Shown: positions 7,935 through 8,246 of the stretch, in pieces
Position numbering within the stretch: position 1 is the first letter of the stretch
Layout: every line of letters begins with the position of its first letter
Origin: an uncultured Bermanella sp.
GTDB taxonomy: Bacteria > Pseudomonadota > Gammaproteobacteria > Pseudomonadales > Oceanobacteraceae
NCBI GenBank assembly: GCA_913054445.1
Contig: CAJXIK010000083.1
Location: 1-8,246, forward strand
Length of the DNA stretch: 8,246 nt
Direction of reading: 5' to 3'
The notes under the pieces: model-generated
The model's database searches: none
What the model was told of the DNA's origin: nothing
Seen by the model: the letters and a program-made list of their open reading frames with translations, nothing else
Program-made: the position numbers and the translations under genes

Positions 7935-8246
7935 TCAGAGGGCTATGAACTGACGAATGTCCTCCTGTATCTTGCTTACCGGGCGCACCCAAGGACGGCT
8001 CTTTAGCGTGCGTCCGAGACTGGATGCTTCGCTGTGGGCACGATTCTTATTATTAAATGGGCCATAGACCACCACGAACCAGGGCTGCCCTCGGTACTGG
8101 GTTTGGTAAACATTGAGTTTGTCGGCCTGCAACTCGCGCTTAAAGCGCGCCATGAAAGCCTTGGCGCTTTTCTCGCTGCGCACTCCTAATAGCTGCAATA
8201 CATACTCATGAGGCGCAACCGCTAGCAATGGATGGGTGTGAGACGG
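7935..8246 (-). CDS. SPOR-domain protein, DamX-like (partial, C-terminal end only)
   Basis: The last 103 codons are visible, and the frame is open through the right edge, so the N-terminus and any transmembrane segment are outside the window. The first in-frame TTG (8228) is not a real start, because the reading frame continues upstream as PSHTHP. The visible part is a SPOR domain, which binds denuded glycan strands of septal peptidoglycan. It begins with EYVLQLLGV, has the central RGQPWFVVVYGPF strand, and ends with PWVRPVSKIQEDI, a tail typical of DamX proteins. DamX-like proteins are usually inner-membrane division proteins with a periplasmic SPOR domain. Position directly before gltB fits the aroK-aroB-SPOR-gltBD order recalled from Pseudomonas. 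Other SPOR proteins such as FtsN or RlpA are less likely because of the tail and context. The stop is the TGA at 7937-7935. Confidence 0.85.
   Translation of the reverse strand, partial: PSHTHPLLAVAPHEYVLQLLGVRSEKSAKAFMARFKRELQADKLNVYQTQYRGQPWFVVVYGPFNNKNRAHSEASSLGRTLKSRPWVRPVSKIQEDIRQFIAL

Overview
The window is a chromosomal stretch from what looks like a marine-type gammaproteobacterium, with G+C a little over half by eye. All four recognisable genes lie on the minus strand, so transcription runs from right to left. The placement rests on two things. GltB and GltD resemble Pseudomonas-type proteins. The order SPOR-domain protein > gltB > gltD matches the aroK-aroB-SPOR-gltB-gltD arrangement I recall from Pseudomonas. 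The genus cannot be named from this sequence alone.

Layout in the direction of transcription: (1) 8246-7935, the C-terminal end of a DamX-like SPOR-domain protein, cut by the right edge. (2) 7934-7773, a 162-bp gap with a good sigma70-type promoter and a leader of about 80 nt for gltB. (3) 7772-3324, gltB, the large (alpha) subunit of NADPH-dependent glutamate synthase, complete. (4) A 72-bp spacer that can fold into a stem reaching back into the end of gltB. (5) 3251-1833, gltD, the small (beta) subunit, complete. (6) 1832-1609, a 224-bp gap with a rho-independent terminator for the glt operon and then a candidate promoter for the next gene. (7) 1608-1, the first 536 codons of a large outer-membrane lipoprotein with Ig-like domains and Asp/Asn-rich calcium-loop-like motifs, cut by the left edge. 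This last gene is open across the window boundary, with no stop codon inside the window.

How the genes work together: GltB and GltD form the GOGAT half of the GS-GOGAT ammonia assimilation pathway. GltD takes electrons from NADPH through FAD and iron-sulfur clusters. GltB releases ammonia from glutamine and condenses it with 2-oxoglutarate on FMN to give glutamate. The SPOR protein is a cell-division/peptidoglycan-binding neighbour with no evident functional link. The lipoprotein is a separate transcription unit, probably displayed at the cell surface. I found no mobile elements, CRISPR arrays, tRNA or rRNA genes. Most of the window is conserved housekeeping sequence. The least characterised parts are the lipoprotein and the gltB-gltD junction structure.
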